From NCBI GenBank assembly GCA_005885565.1, contig VAXK01000053.1:1-41398 (forward strand): a stretch of 41,398 bases of DNA, written 5' to 3'. Positions 20,949 to 28,952 of the stretch are shown here, piece after piece. A program made the translations under genes and the position numbers. Below the pieces are notes generated by a model, which saw only the letters and a list, made by a program, of their open reading frames with translations, ran no database searches and had not been told where the DNA came from. The DNA is from Actinomycetota bacterium (GTDB lineage: Bacteria > Actinomycetota > Thermoleophilia > Gaiellales > Gaiellaceae). The first letter of the stretch is position 1; each line of letters begins with the position of its first letter.

Positions 20949-22250
20949 GTGCAGAAGTACGTCCTGAGCGAGCTCGACACGGGGGAGCGGGTCATCTCGG
21001 AGCGCGTCTCGAGCGTCCGCTCCGTGGCGATCGGCTTCTGGATCGGCGCCGGGTCGCGCGACGAGCGCGCCGACCGCGCCGGCGTGTCGCACTTCATCGA
21101 GCACCTGCTCTTCAAGGGCTCGCGCTCGTACAGCGCGCAGGCGATCGCGGAGATCTTCGACGCCCTCGGCGGCGAGCTGAACGCGGCCACGTCCCGCGAG
21201 CACACCGTCGTCTACGCACGTGTTCCCGACTCGCACCTCGAGGACGCGGTCGACGTGATGACGGACATGGTCTATGCGCCCACGTTCGCCGACGTCGACT
21301 CGGAGCGCGAGGTCGTGCTCGAGGAGATCGCGATGGTCGAGGACACGCCGCAGGAGCTCGTCCACGACCTCTTCTCGGAGGCGGTCTTCGGCGGCAACCC
21401 GCTCGGCCGGCCGGTGATCGGGAGCACGGACGTGATCGCCTCGATCAGCCGACGGGCGATCAGGGCGTACCACCGGTCGATGTACGTCGGCGGCAACGTC
21501 GTCGTCGCGGCCGCCGGGAACCTCGGGCACGAGCGGCTCGTCCGGCTCCTCGACGCGGCGCGGCGGCGCAAGGCGGACGCGCCGCCCAAGGGCACGCGCG
21601 TGCGGCCGCCGCTCGTCAAGGCGCCGCCGCCCGGCCTTCGCTTCGCGCGCAAGGAGACCGAGCAGTACAACCTCTGCCTCGGCGCGCCCGGGATCGCGCG
21701 CTCCGACCGCCGCCGCTTCGCCGCGTCGCTCCTCGACGGGATCCTCGGCGGCTCGGCCTCGTCGCGGCTGTTCCAGGAGATCCGCGAGAAGCGCGGCATG
21801 GCGTACGCCGTCTACAGCTTCACGGGCCAGTACACGGACACCGGCCTCGTCGGGATCTACCTCGGCACGCGGGAGGACAACCTCGCCGCCTGCGTCGAGA
21901 TCGCGGCCGAGCAGGTGGCGGACATCGCCGCAGGCAACCTCCGCGACCAGGAGCTCGAGCGCGCGAAGGAGAACGTCAAGGGGCGGATCATGCTCTCGAT
22001 GGAGTCGACGTCGAACCGGATGAGCCGGCTCGGCAAGTCGCTCATCACCGACACCGAGCTTCTCTCCTTCGACCGGATCATCGCCGAGATCGACGCGGTC
22101 GAGCCGGAGGCGGTCAGCGAGCTCGCGGGCCTGCTGCTCGCGCCGGAGCGCCTGTCGGCGGCCTGCGTCGGCCCGAGCGAGGAACGGTTCCACGAGGCCG
22201 TGGAGCGGATGAGCACGGCGCTCGTGGCGCGCGCCGCCGCGGCGGCGTGA
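20949..22250 (+). CDS. M16-family zinc metallopeptidase (processing-peptidase-like)
   Basis: A 433-residue M16B protease related to mitochondrial processing peptidase. The inverted zinc motif HFIEH lies at residues 48-52 (His48, Glu51, His52). The third ligand region is EREVVLEEIAMVEDTPQELV at about 118-137. The C-terminal half holds the R/Y-type substrate-binding segment SRLFQEIREKRGMAYAVYSF. No signal peptide is present, so it acts in the cytoplasm. In many actinobacteria this gene directly follows pnp; here about 2.8 kb of inserted genes separate them. The stop overlaps dapB (GTGA), so the two are coupled. Confidence 0.92.
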   Translation: MQKYVLSELDTGERVISERVSSVRSVAIGFWIGAGSRDERADRAGVSHFIEHLLFKGSRSYSAQAIAEIFDALGGELNAATSREHTVVYARVPDSHLEDAVDVMTDMVYAPTFADVDSEREVVLEEIAMVEDTPQELVHDLFSEAVFGGNPLGRPVIGSTDVIASISRRAIRAYHRSMYVGGNVVVAAAGNLGHERLVRLLDAARRRKADAPPKGTRVRPPLVKAPPPGLRFARKETEQYNLCLGAPGIARSDRRRFAASLLDGILGGSASSRLFQEIREKRGMAYAVYSFTGQYTDTGLVGIYLGTREDNLAACVEIAAEQVADIAAGNLRDQELERAKENVKGRIMLSMESTSNRMSRLGKSLITDTELLSFDRIIAEIDAVEPEAVSELAGLLLAPERLSAACVGPSEERFHEAVERMSTALVARAAAAA

Positions 22251-22855
22251 AGATCGTCCTCAACGGCCGAGGCGGAAAGGTCGGGAGCGTGCTCGGGCCT
22301 GCGCTCGAGGCGGCGGGGCACGAGCTGGTGGACGAGTTGGGCGGCGCCGACGCGGTGGTCGACTTCACCGGGCCGGAGGTCGTGGAGGCGAACGTGCGCG
22401 CGGCGCTGGAGGCGGGCGTGCCCTGCGTCGTCGGGACGACGGGCTGGGAGCCTGAGCGGCTCGACGGCCTCGCGCGCGAGCGGGGCGTCGCGCTCTTCGT
22501 CGCGCCGAACTTCGCCGTCGGCGCGGTGCTGATGATGCGCTTCGCCGCCGAGGCGGCGCGGCACCTGCCGCGGGCGGAGATCGTCGAGCTCCACGCCGAG
22601 ACGAAGCTGGACGCGCCGTCGGGCACGGCGAAGGCGACGGCGGCGCTCCTGCCCGGCGACCCGCCGATCCACTCCGTCCGCCTTCCTGGCCTCGTGGCGC
22701 ACCAGGAGGTCCTGCTCGGCGGCCTGGGTCAGGTGCTGACGATCCGTCACGACACGACCTCGCGGGAAGCGTTCGTGCCGGGGGTGCTGCTGGCGCTCGA
22801 GAAGCTGCCGACGCTGCCGCCGGGCCTCACGCTCGGGCTCGACGCGCTGCTCTGA
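22247..22855 (+). CDS. dapB: 4-hydroxy-tetrahydrodipicolinate reductase, compact form
   Basis: DapB reduces 4-hydroxy-tetrahydrodipicolinate in the lysine/diaminopimelate pathway. GTG 22247 overlaps the protease stop. The product is 202 residues, clearly shorter than the usual 245-275. It keeps the Rossmann start IVLNGRGGKVGSVLG, AVVDFTGPEVVEANV, CVVGTTGWEPERL, VAPNFAVGAVLMM and the catalytic ELHAETKLDAPSGTAKAT. Two stretches are shortened: the cofactor-binding part after strand 1 and the region after PSGTA. In the usual HHxxKxDAPSGTA motif the second His is Ala here, while the first His and the Lys remain. It is probably functional, as the pathway partner dapA follows at 24030. Confidence 0.88.
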   Translation: MKIVLNGRGGKVGSVLGPALEAAGHELVDELGGADAVVDFTGPEVVEANVRAALEAGVPCVVGTTGWEPERLDGLARERGVALFVAPNFAVGAVLMMRFAAEAARHLPRAEIVELHAETKLDAPSGTAKATAALLPGDPPIHSVRLPGLVAHQEVLLGGLGQVLTIRHDTTSREAFVPGVLLALEKLPTLPPGLTLGLDALL

Positions 22856-22888
22856 GGCGAGGGCTCGCGTGATGCGAGCCCCCGCCTC
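22854..22888 (+). terminator. Bidirectional hairpin terminator between dapB and the exported protein gene
   Basis: A long stem, GAGGCG-A-GGGCTCGC, loop GTGAT, GCGAGCCC-C-CGCCTC, has 14 pairs and one mismatch. It lies between the convergent ends of dapB and the TIGR03118-type gene and overlaps the dapB stop. There is no U-tract, but the location fits a shared terminator. Confidence 0.65.
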
Positions 22889-22899
22889 GAGAGGTCGTG

Positions 22900-23946
22900 C
22901 TAGCCGGCCGCTCGGATCGTCCCGAACAGGCCGTGGGCCTCGCCGTCGGGCCCGGCCGTGAAGAACAGCGTGTCGGTGGGGCCGTTGTTGGCGAGCGCCC
23001 CCTTGCCGAACTGGAGCGCCCAGAGGCCGTCGATCGTCAGCACGCCTCCAGCCGCGGATCGCAGCTGGCCGCGAGGCTCGAACCGGCCGTTCGACTGGCG
23101 CGCGAACGCGGTGATCTGACCGTCGCCGAAGTTGCCGACGAGCAGGTCGCCGCCGAAGCGGCCGAAGCTCGCCGGGGCGAGCGCGAGGCCCCACGGCGAG
23201 TTCAGCTGCCCGTGGGTCGCCACCCGGCCGAGCAGCGCGCCGCTCGCGTCGTACTCGTCGACGAAGCCGTGACCCTGGCCGGCGACGTCGTCGTGGCGGT
23301 CGGCGTCCTGCTTCGCGTAGGTCACGAAGATGTCACCGCCGACGTTCTGGATCCCGAACGGCGCGTACCCGGTCGGAATCGACGGGTCGACGAAGGCTCC
23401 GGGCGTGCTCACGTCGCCGAAGCTCCCGTCGAAGACGTCGACCTTGCCGTTGTGGAAGTCGGTCGCGTACAGACGGTCGCCGGCGATCGCGAGGCCCTTG
23501 AAGACCGCGCCGTCGCCCGACTTGTCCGCCACGACCTGAGCCGTCGTCCCGACTGACGGGTTCCAGCCGAGGAGCTTTCCCTCCTCGGTCGCGAACAGGA
23601 AGAGCGCCGGGCCGCTTCCGACGACGAAGCTCGAGCCGGTGTTCGAGACGGCGCCGGTGGGCGCGTTCGGAACCGAGACGACGAGCGGCCTCGGCGTGCC
23701 GTCCGCCGCGTAGAGCGTCGAGACGTCGGTCCCGTTGTCGGCGACCCACCACGGCGAGCCCGGCAGCGACGTGAGCCCCCAGGCGTTGACGAGGTGACTG
23801 TCGGTGTGGTCGGCCGGCAGGAAGCCGTCCGACACGAGGTTGTGCTGGACGTAGGCGTTCTTCTCGGCCGCCGGCGTCGCGGCGGCCAGCACGGCGGCCG
23901 CGACGGCGAGCATCGCAGCGGCCGTCAGGATTCGTCTCACCCTCAT
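22900..23946 (-). CDS. TIGR03118-type exported beta-propeller-like protein
   Basis: A 348-residue exported protein that resembles the uncharacterised TIGR03118 family. ATG 23946 follows a very purine-rich GGAGGAGGGGG. The N-terminus RRILTAAAMLAVAAAVLAAA is a signal peptide ending near ATPAAE. The mature region begins AYVQHNLVSDGFLPADHTDS, then VNAWGLTSLPGSPWWVADNG. It continues with repeating blade-like strands (GLAIAGDRLYATDFHNGKVD, GGDLLVGNFGDGQITAF), which suggests an NHL-like propeller fold. The function is unknown; it probably acts outside the cell. It is inserted antisense between dapB and dapA. Confidence 0.82.
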   Translation of the reverse strand: MRVRRILTAAAMLAVAAAVLAAATPAAEKNAYVQHNLVSDGFLPADHTDSHLVNAWGLTSLPGSPWWVADNGTDVSTLYAADGTPRPLVVSVPNAPTGAVSNTGSSFVVGSGPALFLFATEEGKLLGWNPSVGTTAQVVADKSGDGAVFKGLAIAGDRLYATDFHNGKVDVFDGSFGDVSTPGAFVDPSIPTGYAPFGIQNVGGDIFVTYAKQDADRHDDVAGQGHGFVDEYDASGALLGRVATHGQLNSPWGLALAPASFGRFGGDLLVGNFGDGQITAFARQSNGRFEPRGQLRSAAGGVLTIDGLWALQFGKGALANNGPTDTLFFTAGPDGEAHGLFGTIRAAG

Positions 23947-24016
23947 TCCCCCTCCTCCAGACGGGTGCTCAAAGCGGGGAATACGCGCCGAGGGACGGAT
24001 CGGATTGACCTGGGGG

Positions 24017-24022
24017 TAACAT
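24017..24022 (+). promoter_or_regulatory. TANNNT box (TAACAT) 7 nt before the dapA GTG
   Basis: TAACAT is followed by seven nt and the dapA GTG at 24030. No Shine-Dalgarno lies at a usable distance. TTGACC at 24005-24010 resembles a -35 element but is only 6 nt upstream of this box, so it cannot serve it. Confidence 0.4.
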
Positions 24023-24029
24023 CAAGGCC

Positions 24030-24911
24030 GTGCTCGGTGAGGTCCTCACCGCGATCGTCACGCCCTTCGATCGCGACGGCGAGATCGATTTCGAGGCGTT
24101 CAGGCGCCTCGCGCTCCATCTCCTCGAGGACGGCTCGGACGGGTTCGTCGTCGCGGGGACGACGGGCGAGGCGCCGACGCTCTCGGACGACGAGCGGCTC
24201 GAGCTCTTCCGCGTCGCCGTCGACACCGTCGGCGACCGCGGCACGGTCGTGGCCGGAACGGGCACGTACTCGACGGCGCACTCCGTCCATCTGACCGAGC
24301 AGGCGAACGAGCTCGGGGTCGACGGCTTCCTCGTCGTGACGCCGTACTACAACAAGCCGCCGCCGCGCGGGATCGTCGAGCACTTCAAGGCGATCGCGGC
24401 CGTGAGCGACAAGCCGATCGTCGTCTACAACATCCCCGCCCGCGTCGTCCTCAACATCGAGCCGGAGACGATGGCCGAGCTGGCGGAGATCCCGACGGTC
24501 ACGGCCGTGAAGCAGGCGAACGCCGACCTCGACCAGGCGCGGCGGATCGTCGAGCTCGGCCTCGACCTGTACGCGGGCGACGACAACATCATCCAGCCGT
24601 TCCTGGAGCTCGGGGGCCTCGGCGGCGTCTGCGTCCACACGCACGTCGTCGGGCCGCAGGTGAAGGAGCAGGTTCGCGCCTGGCGGAGCGGCGACCACGA
24701 GCGGGCGAGGCGACTCGACGAGGAGCTCGGGCCGTCGTACGAGCTGCTGAAGGTCGCGCCGAACCCGATCGCGATCAAGGCGGCCCTCCACCTGCTCGGC
24801 CACGACGTCGGCGGCCACCGGCTGCCGCTCGTCGAGGCGACGCCCGAGGAGCGGGAGCGTATCCGCGACTGTCTCGAGCGGCTCGGCGTCCTGACGGCGA
24901 CGCCGGCCTAG
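24030..24911 (+). CDS. dapA: 4-hydroxy-tetrahydrodipicolinate synthase
   Basis: DapA condenses pyruvate with aspartate semialdehyde, the first committed step of the lysine/diaminopimelate branch, and supplies DAP for peptidoglycan. The 293-residue TIM-barrel protein has the pyruvate-binding GTTGEAPTLSDDER at about 43-56, LVVTPYYNKPPPRGIVEHFK at about 101-120, the catalytic Tyr133 in VVYNIPAR and the Schiff-base Lys161 in VTAVKQANADLDQ. It starts at GTG 24030 and may be transcribed without a leader. It lies after an inserted antisense gene and 17 nt before the RNase J start, an order common in Actinobacteria. Confidence 0.94.
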   Translation: MLGEVLTAIVTPFDRDGEIDFEAFRRLALHLLEDGSDGFVVAGTTGEAPTLSDDERLELFRVAVDTVGDRGTVVAGTGTYSTAHSVHLTEQANELGVDGFLVVTPYYNKPPPRGIVEHFKAIAAVSDKPIVVYNIPARVVLNIEPETMAELAEIPTVTAVKQANADLDQARRIVELGLDLYAGDDNIIQPFLELGGLGGVCVHTHVVGPQVKEQVRAWRSGDHERARRLDEELGPSYELLKVAPNPIAIKAALHLLGHDVGGHRLPLVEATPEERERIRDCLERLGVLTATPA

Positions 24912-24916
24912 CCACC

Positions 24917-24922
24917 TACACT
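24917..24922 (+). promoter_or_regulatory. TANNNT box (TACACT) 6 nt before the RNase J GTG
   Basis: TACACT sits inside the 17-nt gap between dapA and rnj and is followed by six nt and the GTG. CTGACG at 24891-24896 is a possible -35, but the spacing of 20 nt is long. No Shine-Dalgarno is present. Confidence 0.4.
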
Positions 24923-24928
24923 TCGCAG

Positions 24929-26578
24929 GTGGACACGACACGGATCATCCCCCTCGGCGGGCTGGGCGAGGTCGGGAAGAACATGACCGTCTTCGAGGCC
25001 GGCGGCGAGACGATCGTCGTCGACACCGGCCTCGCGTTCCCGCGCGACGAGCACCTCGGCGTCGACCTCGTCCTGCCGGACTTCGGCTACCTGCGCGACC
25101 GGCGCGTGCGGGCCGTCCTGCTGACGCACGGCCACGAGGACCACGTCGGCGCGCTGCCGTACGTGCTGCGGGAGCTCGACATCGACGAGGTGTGGGCGAC
25201 GAGGCTGACGCTCGGGCTCGTGAAGTCGAAGCTCGACGAGCACGGTCTCCTGCGCGCGGCCGAGCTGCGGGAGGTCGATCCGGCCGGCGAGCCGCTCGAG
25301 CTCGGCCCGTTTCGCGCCGAGTTCGTGCGGATGGCGCACTCGATCCCCGACTCGGTGGCGATCGCGTTCGAGACGCCGGGCGGGCGCATCGTGCACACCG
25401 GCGACTACAAGCTCGACCACACGCCGATCGACGGGCTGAAGACGGACGTCGGCCGGCTCGCCGAGCTCGGCAACCGCGGCGTCGACCTGCTCCTCGGCGA
25501 CTCGACGAACGCGGAGCGGCCGGGTTTCACGCCGTCGGAGCGCGTGGTCGGCGAGGCCTTCCGGCAGATCATTCCGCAGCGGCACGGGCGCATCCTCGTC
25601 TCCTCGTTCGCCTCGAACGTGCACCGGATGCAGCAGGCGATCGACGTCGCGATCCAGGTCGGGCGCAAGGTCTGCATCGTCGGCCGCTCCATGCGCAAGA
25701 ACGCGAACATCGCGCGCAACCTCGGCTACATGGAGGTGCCCGAGGGCGTGCTCGTACGGCCGATCGAGCTGGACGAGCTCGCGCCGCACGAGGTGCTGAT
25801 CCTTTGCACCGGAAGCCAGGGCGAGCCGCTCTCGGCGCTGACGCGGATCGCCTACGACGACCATCCCGCGGTGCGGGTCGAGCGCGGCGACACCGTGATC
25901 ATCTCAGCCAAGCCCGTGCCCGGGAACGAGCTCCGCGTCCACGACGCGATCAACCGGCTGGCGAAGTCCGGCGCCGAGGTGCTGCACCAGGAGATCGCGC
26001 CCGTCCACGTTTCCGGCCATGGCTGCGCGGAGGAGCTGCGGACGATCCTGTCGCTCTTGCGGCCCAGGGCCGTGATGCCGATCCACGGCGAGTTCCGGAT
26101 GCTCGCTGCACACGGGCAGCTCGCGCGCGACGCCGGCGTGCCCGCGAGCTCGATCGTCTTCGCCGAGAACGGCTCCGTCGTCGAGCTCGGCCCGGGCGGC
26201 GGGGCGCGGATCGTGGACGAGGTCGAGTCGGGCGTGACCTTCGTGGACGGGCTCGGGGTGGGCGACGTGAAGGACGTGGCGCTGCGTGACCGCAGGCGTC
26301 TCTCCGAGGACGGCGTGCTGATCGTGATCACGACGCTCGCCTCGCAGAACGGCCGCTCGACGGCGCCGCCCGAGCTGATCGCCCGCGGCTTCACCGGGCC
26401 CGACGAGCTCCTCGCGGAGATGCGCGAAGAGGCGACGCGCGTCCTCGACGAGTGCCTCGCGGACGACATCAGCGAGATCAAGCTCCTCCAGGAGCACCTT
26501 CACGACGCGGTCGGCCAGCTCGTCTACGACCGCACCCGCCGGCGGCCGATGATCCTGCCGGTCATAGTGGAGGTATGA
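24929..26578 (+). CDS. rnj: Ribonuclease J
   Basis: RNase J is a metallo-beta-lactamase/beta-CASP ribonuclease with endonuclease and 5'-exonuclease activity in RNA processing and turnover. The 549-residue protein begins IIPLGGLGEVGKNMTVFEAG. It has the metal-binding motif HGHEDHVGALP at about 67-77, GDYKLDHTP with a further ligand, and GDSTNAERPGFTPSE. The beta-CASP region contains VSSFASNVHRMQQAID and VSGHGCAEELRTILSLLRP. The C-terminal domain starts at about 450. It starts at GTG 24929 and its stop overlaps the next ATG. With PNPase encoded upstream, the region concentrates RNA-decay enzymes. Confidence 0.95.
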   Translation: MDTTRIIPLGGLGEVGKNMTVFEAGGETIVVDTGLAFPRDEHLGVDLVLPDFGYLRDRRVRAVLLTHGHEDHVGALPYVLRELDIDEVWATRLTLGLVKSKLDEHGLLRAAELREVDPAGEPLELGPFRAEFVRMAHSIPDSVAIAFETPGGRIVHTGDYKLDHTPIDGLKTDVGRLAELGNRGVDLLLGDSTNAERPGFTPSERVVGEAFRQIIPQRHGRILVSSFASNVHRMQQAIDVAIQVGRKVCIVGRSMRKNANIARNLGYMEVPEGVLVRPIELDELAPHEVLILCTGSQGEPLSALTRIAYDDHPAVRVERGDTVIISAKPVPGNELRVHDAINRLAKSGAEVLHQEIAPVHVSGHGCAEELRTILSLLRPRAVMPIHGEFRMLAAHGQLARDAGVPASSIVFAENGSVVELGPGGGARIVDEVESGVTFVDGLGVGDVKDVALRDRRRLSEDGVLIVITTLASQNGRSTAPPELIARGFTGPDELLAEMREEATRVLDECLADDISEIKLLQEHLHDAVGQLVYDRTRRRPMILPVIVEV

Positions 26579-27132
26579 CCACCCTTCGCGCCCGCGAGCC
26601 CGGATGGGCCGACGTGCTCGCCGACCACGCCGCCGAGGACGCCACGGCGCGGCGGCTGATCGCGCAGCTCGGCGCCTGCGAGGCGGCGGCGCTCGCGTTC
26701 TGCCGGCTGCTCGAGCGCTGGGCTCGCGGCGACGCGCACCCATCCACGCCGGGCGGGCGCCAGGCCGCGCTGCGACACGCGGCCGATCGTGTCGAGACGG
26801 CGCTCGCGGGCCTCGAGCGGCCGCTCGACCGCTACCTCCTCGAGCTGGAGCCGGAGCGTGCGGAGGGTCGCTCGTGGTACGGCGGCCCGGGGGCGGCGGA
26901 GCTGCTCGAGTGGGCGCCCGTGCTGACGCGCGCCGGGGTGCGGGTCTCGGCGGTTCGCGTCGCGCAGGCCTACCTCGAGCTGGCGGTGCTCGTCCGCGCG
27001 CTGGAAGGTCTTGCGGACGCGGCGCGGGTAGACGCGGCGCCGGATCGGTCGTCGCTCTGGGCAGGGCTCTTCGACCTGCGCGAGAACCTCGTCGAGCGGG
27101 CGGCTCAAGACCTCCGCGCGCTTGCCGCCTGA
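26575..27132 (+). CDS. Conserved-looking hypothetical helical protein
   Basis: A 185-residue protein whose ATG overlaps the RNase J stop (ATGA) behind GGAGG, so translation is coupled. It is rich in Ala, Leu, Arg and Glu and is predicted by eye to be mostly alpha-helical. It has no signal peptide, no membrane segment and no motif I recognise. One Trp/Tyr-Gly segment (GRSWYGGPGAAELLEW) breaks the helical pattern. The good ribosome-binding site, the coupling on both sides (11-nt overlap with the ribokinase-like gene) and the codon pattern support a real gene. Function unknown. Confidence 0.72.
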   Translation: MTTLRAREPGWADVLADHAAEDATARRLIAQLGACEAAALAFCRLLERWARGDAHPSTPGGRQAALRHAADRVETALAGLERPLDRYLLELEPERAEGRSWYGGPGAAELLEWAPVLTRAGVRVSAVRVAQAYLELAVLVRALEGLADAARVDAAPDRSSLWAGLFDLRENLVERAAQDLRALAA

Positions 27133-27937
27133 GCTAACCGTCGTCGGGTCGATCAACCTCGACCTGGTGGCGCGTGTGGAGCGCCTGCCGCGGCCGGGCG
27201 AGACGATCAGCGGCGCGACGCTCGACCGCTTTCCGGGTGGTAAGGGCGCGAACCAGGCGGTCGCCGCAGCCCGGCTCGGGGCCACCGTGAAGCTCGTGGG
27301 CGCGGTGGGTGACGACCCTTTCGCCGAAGAGGCGCTCGCCGGCTTGCGCGAGGCCGGCGTGGACACGATGCTCGAGGTCGCCGGCGCCACGGGGATCGCG
27401 CTGATCCTCCTCGACGAACGCGGCGAGAACCACATCGTCGTCGTCCCGGGGGCGAATGCCGAGTGGGCTCCGGCCGGGTTCCCCGGCGCGGTGCTCTGCC
27501 AGCTCGAGATTCCCGTCGAGAACGTGGAGCTCGCTGCGAACGAGGCCGACTTCTTCTGCCTGAACGCGGCACCGGCGAGGCCGATCCCGCCGTCGCTCGT
27601 GGAGCGGTGCGATCTCGTCGTCGTGAATCGCTACGAGCTCGAGGCGCTGCCGGCCGAGCCGCGACTGACGGCGCTCACGCTCGGCGCCGAGGGAGCGGTG
27701 CTGCTCGAGCGCGGGGTGGAGATCGCGCGCGCCGCGCCGCCGGCCGTGGAGGTCGTCGACGGAACCGCCGCCGGGGACGCGTTTACCGCGGCCCTCGTCG
27801 TCTCGCACCTCGAGGGCCGCGAATGGGACGAGGCGCTCCGGCGCGCCTGCGCCGCCGGGGCGCTCGCGGCCTCGCGCTTCGGCGCTCAACCGTCCCTTCC
27901 GACCGCGGCCGAGGTGGACGAGATACTCGCCGCATGA
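27122..27937 (+). CDS. rbsK: PfkB-family carbohydrate kinase, ribokinase-like
   Basis: A 271-residue kinase of the PfkB family, most similar in pattern to ribokinase, which makes ribose-5-phosphate. TTG 27122 overlaps the preceding gene by 11 nt. Family motifs are TVVGSINLDLVARVERLPRP, RFPGGKGANQAVAAARLG at about 36-53 and the C-terminal signature VVDGTAAGDAFTAALV with catalytic Asp219. The usual DTTGAGD is here DGTAAGD. It is shorter than most ribokinases (about 300 residues), with losses in the lid and central region. Its coupling to a nucleoside hydrolase gene supports ribose as substrate, but other sugars or nucleosides remain possible. Confidence 0.85.
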   Translation: MPPELTVVGSINLDLVARVERLPRPGETISGATLDRFPGGKGANQAVAAARLGATVKLVGAVGDDPFAEEALAGLREAGVDTMLEVAGATGIALILLDERGENHIVVVPGANAEWAPAGFPGAVLCQLEIPVENVELAANEADFFCLNAAPARPIPPSLVERCDLVVVNRYELEALPAEPRLTALTLGAEGAVLLERGVEIARAAPPAVEVVDGTAAGDAFTAALVVSHLEGREWDEALRRACAAGALAASRFGAQPSLPTAAEVDEILAA

Positions 27938-28842
27938 CGCCCATCCCGATCCTCCTCGACTGCGACCCGGGCCACGACGACGCGATCGCGCTGCTGCTCG
28001 CGCTCGCGAGCCCGGAGGTCGAGCTGCGCGGCGTCACGACCGTCGCCGGGAACCAGACGCTCGAGAAGACGACGGCGAACGCGCTTCGCGTGCTCGAGCT
28101 CATGGGCCGCGAGGACGTCGAGGTGGCCGCCGGGGCGGACCGGCCGCTCGTGCGGGAGCCGTTCGTCGCCGCCTACGTGCACGGCGAGACCGGCCTCGAC
28201 GGGAGCGACCTGCGGCCGGCGCGCGGCGCGCCCGTCGCGCAGCACGCGGTCGACTTCCTCGCCGAGCGCGTCGCGGGCATCACGCTCGTCGCGACGGGGC
28301 CGCTGACGAACGTCGCGCTCCTGCTCGCGCGCCACGAAGAGCGGCCGGAGCGGATCGTCCTCATGGGCGGCGCGATCGCCGAGGGCAACGTGACGCCCGC
28401 CGCGGAGTTCAACGTCTGGGCCGATCCCGAGGCGGCGAAGCGCGTCTTCGCGGGCGGCCTCGACCTGACGATGGTCGGCCTCGACGTCACGCACAAGGCG
28501 CTCGTCCGGGCAGAGCACAAGGAGCGGCTGCGCGCGGCCGGCCGGGTGGGGCGGACGGTGGCCGAGCTGCTCGACTTCTACGACCGCTTTCACCGCGAGG
28601 TGTACGGCTTCGACGGCTCGCCGATCCACGACGCGGTCGCGCTCGCGTACGCGTTTCGTCCCGACCTCCTCGAGACGCGCGAGTTGAACGTCGAGGTCGA
28701 CACGACGTCCGATCTCTGCCGCGGCCGAACCGTCGTCGACGTCTGGCGCCGCACGGGCCGCGAAGCCAACGCCCGCGTCGCCGTCGGTATCAACTCGTCT
28801 GCGTTCGTGGAGCTGCTCGTCGAGCGGATCGGCTCGCTCTAG
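27934..28842 (+). CDS. Inosine/uridine-preferring nucleoside hydrolase
   Basis: A 302-residue enzyme that cleaves the N-glycosidic bond of ribonucleosides to ribose and free base. ATG 27934 overlaps the kinase stop (ATGA). The calcium-binding N-terminal motif DCDPGHDDAIALLLAL is at residues 9-24. TGPLTNVALLL, IVLMGGAIAEGNVTPAAEFN and the C-terminal PIHDAVALAYAF, with an active-site His/Asp pair, follow the family order. No signal peptide is seen, so it is cytoplasmic. With the ribokinase-like kinase and the nucleoside importer downstream of ftsK it forms a salvage route. Base preference cannot be told from sequence. Confidence 0.92.
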   Translation: MTPIPILLDCDPGHDDAIALLLALASPEVELRGVTTVAGNQTLEKTTANALRVLELMGREDVEVAAGADRPLVREPFVAAYVHGETGLDGSDLRPARGAPVAQHAVDFLAERVAGITLVATGPLTNVALLLARHEERPERIVLMGGAIAEGNVTPAAEFNVWADPEAAKRVFAGGLDLTMVGLDVTHKALVRAEHKERLRAAGRVGRTVAELLDFYDRFHREVYGFDGSPIHDAVALAYAFRPDLLETRELNVEVDTTSDLCRGRTVVDVWRRTGREANARVAVGINSSAFVELLVERIGSL

Positions 28843-28952
28843 CGTCGCGGGGGTCGGCCTCTCTCGCCCACGCTCGTGTCGGGGAACGGCGGTCTCGGCG
28901 CTGCAGGCGGGCACGGCTTCGGCTTCTTCTTGATCAGCTTGCCAAGATCCAT
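28839..28952 (-). CDS. Possible small lysine/proline-rich protein
   Basis: A 37-codon frame begins MDLGKLIKKKPKPCPPAAPR and ends RPPRR. It starts within the last 19 nt of the membrane protein gene on the same strand and ends across the nucleoside hydrolase stop. The Lys/Pro content differs from the Arg/Ala shadows typical of this genome, which is the main reason to list it. No clear ribosome-binding site is visible. It otherwise occupies the 91-nt gap 28843-28933. Confidence 0.25.
   Translation of the reverse strand: MDLGKLIKKKPKPCPPAAPRPPFPDTSVGERGRPPRR

Noticed and set aside
18800..22193. Long minus-strand open frame continuing upstream of the 209-residue secreted protein
   Set aside because: The frame is antisense to the GGDEF and M16 genes and low-complexity. 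Only its last part, from GTG 18767, has signal-peptide and protein-like character and a ribosome-binding site.
24005..24022. TTGACC with TAACAT as a standard promoter for dapA
   Set aside because: The spacing between the two boxes is only 6 nt, far from 16-18.
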